From: Calditrichia bacterium
GTDB lineage: Bacteria; Calditrichota; Calditrichia; RBG-13-44-9; J075
NCBI GenBank assembly: GCA_028284445.1
Contig: JANQRS010000052.1
Coordinates: forward strand, 62,001 to 126,000
Direction: 5' to 3'
DNA: 64,000 nt
Positions 63,755 to 64,000 of this stretch are shown in pieces. How positions within the stretch are numbered: position 1 is the first letter of the stretch; the number at the start of each line of letters is the position of its first letter. Position numbers and translations under genes: made by a program. The notes below the pieces were generated by a model. It made no database searches and was not told the origin of the DNA. It saw only the letters and a list, made by a program, of their open reading frames with translations.

Positions 63755-63788
63755 AAAAAGCAGCGATTGAATTCAATCGCTGCTTTTT
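63755..63788 (+). terminator. Perfect-palindrome terminator after pdxT
   Basis: AAAAAGCAGCGATTGAA and TTCAATCGCTGCTTTTT form a 17-bp perfect stem, with the T-run inside the right arm. Because it is symmetric it could end transcription from both strands: pdxT from the left and the M28-like gene from the right. Confidence 0.93.
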
Positions 63789-63810
63789 CGTTTAATTCTC
63801 AATAAATTTC

Positions 63811-63908
63811 ATTCGTCATTCGTCATTCGTCATTCGTCATTCGTCATTCGTCATTCGTCATTCGTCATTCGTCATTCGTCATTCGTCATTCGTCATTCGT
63901 CATTCGTC
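63811..63908. repeat. Perfect (ATTCGTC)14 heptanucleotide array
   Basis: Fourteen uninterrupted identical copies of ATTCGTC, 98 bases. The last base is shared with the stop codon of the minus-strand M28-like gene (63908-63910). The array is in the convergent gap behind pdxT. Identical copies without any sequence divergence suggest recent slippage expansion. Confidence 0.95.
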
Positions 63909-64000
63909 TACGGCGTCGGTTGCAGCGGTTTTCTCGGGAGTTTTTCGTCAAGCATTGCCGTTTGATAAACAATTGCTGCGATAACCACCGATGCTTGCAT
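63908..64000 (-). CDS. C-terminal end of an M28-like peptidase (rest outside window)
   Basis: Thirty in-frame codons plus TAG are seen on the minus strand, ending ASVVIAAIVYQTAMLDEKLPRKP and LQPTP. This tail, with VYxTAxxDEKLPRKPL, is the typical C-terminus of M28 family zinc peptidases in several FCB phyla. Only the tail is available, so the assignment is from the tail alone. The coding frame runs off the right edge, with no start in view. Confidence 0.6.
   Translation of the reverse strand: MQASVVIAAIVYQTAMLDEKLPRKPLQPTP

Noticed and set aside
63811..63908. Could be a CRISPR array
   Set aside because: The units are seven bases long and contiguous with no spacers. It is a simple tandem repeat.

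Overview
The window looks like chromosomal DNA of a diderm (outer-membrane-bearing) bacterium, probably an uncultured member of the FCB group (Calditrichota, KSB1 or Ignavibacteriota-like). The signs are a BamD-type lipoprotein, many lipoproteins and signal-peptide TPR proteins, an outer-membrane barrel candidate, and two secreted propeller proteins ending in a YPNPF-type (T9SS/FlgD-like) C-terminal sorting domain. Shine-Dalgarno sequences (GGAGG, AAGGAG) are clear, which argues against a typical Bacteroidota genome. This placement is inference, not a measurement. I see no rRNA, tRNA, CRISPR array, prophage or insertion sequence.

Layout. 3-3690: BamD end, nadD, then accB-accC-gcvH. 3725-5460: two response regulators (REC plus degenerate GGDEF; REC plus PATAN/DUF4388). 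5492-14904: UshA-like lipoprotein, mltG, UvrD/PcrA helicase, a giant TPR protein and a PD40 propeller lipoprotein. 15006-19574: nucleosidase-like protein and SPL-like radical SAM enzyme as a translationally coupled pair, a sensor kinase and a methyltransferase. 19565-25234: alpha/beta hydrolase, SpoT-like HD protein, K+ channel, and a surface pair (beta-barrel plus FnIII lipoprotein). 25479-30495: purD, a TPR protein and uvrB. 30754-36134: Asp-box propeller protein, MscS channel, M15 peptidase, class I aldolase. 36259-36899: VapBC-like toxin-antitoxin pair. 37180-41979: glutamine amidotransferase, YceH, membrane protein, M48 protease, pseudo-receiver/PATAN protein. 42070-45883: FMN riboswitch and ribD-ribE-ribBA-ribH. 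45985-54768: propeller protein, cupin, small ORF, and two membrane-anchored multidomain proteins. 55105-64000: transketolase, DUF4440 lipoprotein, DUF427, small membrane protein, mdh, rocD, serA-like, pdxS, pdxT and the end of an M28-like peptidase.

Most of the window is housekeeping and envelope biology: fatty-acid precursor carboxylation, NAD, riboflavin, PLP and purine synthesis, peptidoglycan remodelling, and DNA repair (uvrB, helicase). The less ordinary material is: (i) the nucleosidase/radical-SAM pair; (ii) the 1265-residue pentapeptide-repeat membrane protein and its zinc-ribbon TPR neighbour; (iii) the pseudo-enzymatic signalling proteins; (iv) several unrelated heptanucleotide tandem repeats, four of which lie at or just behind stop codons.

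Functions are assigned from motifs read by eye. No database search was possible.
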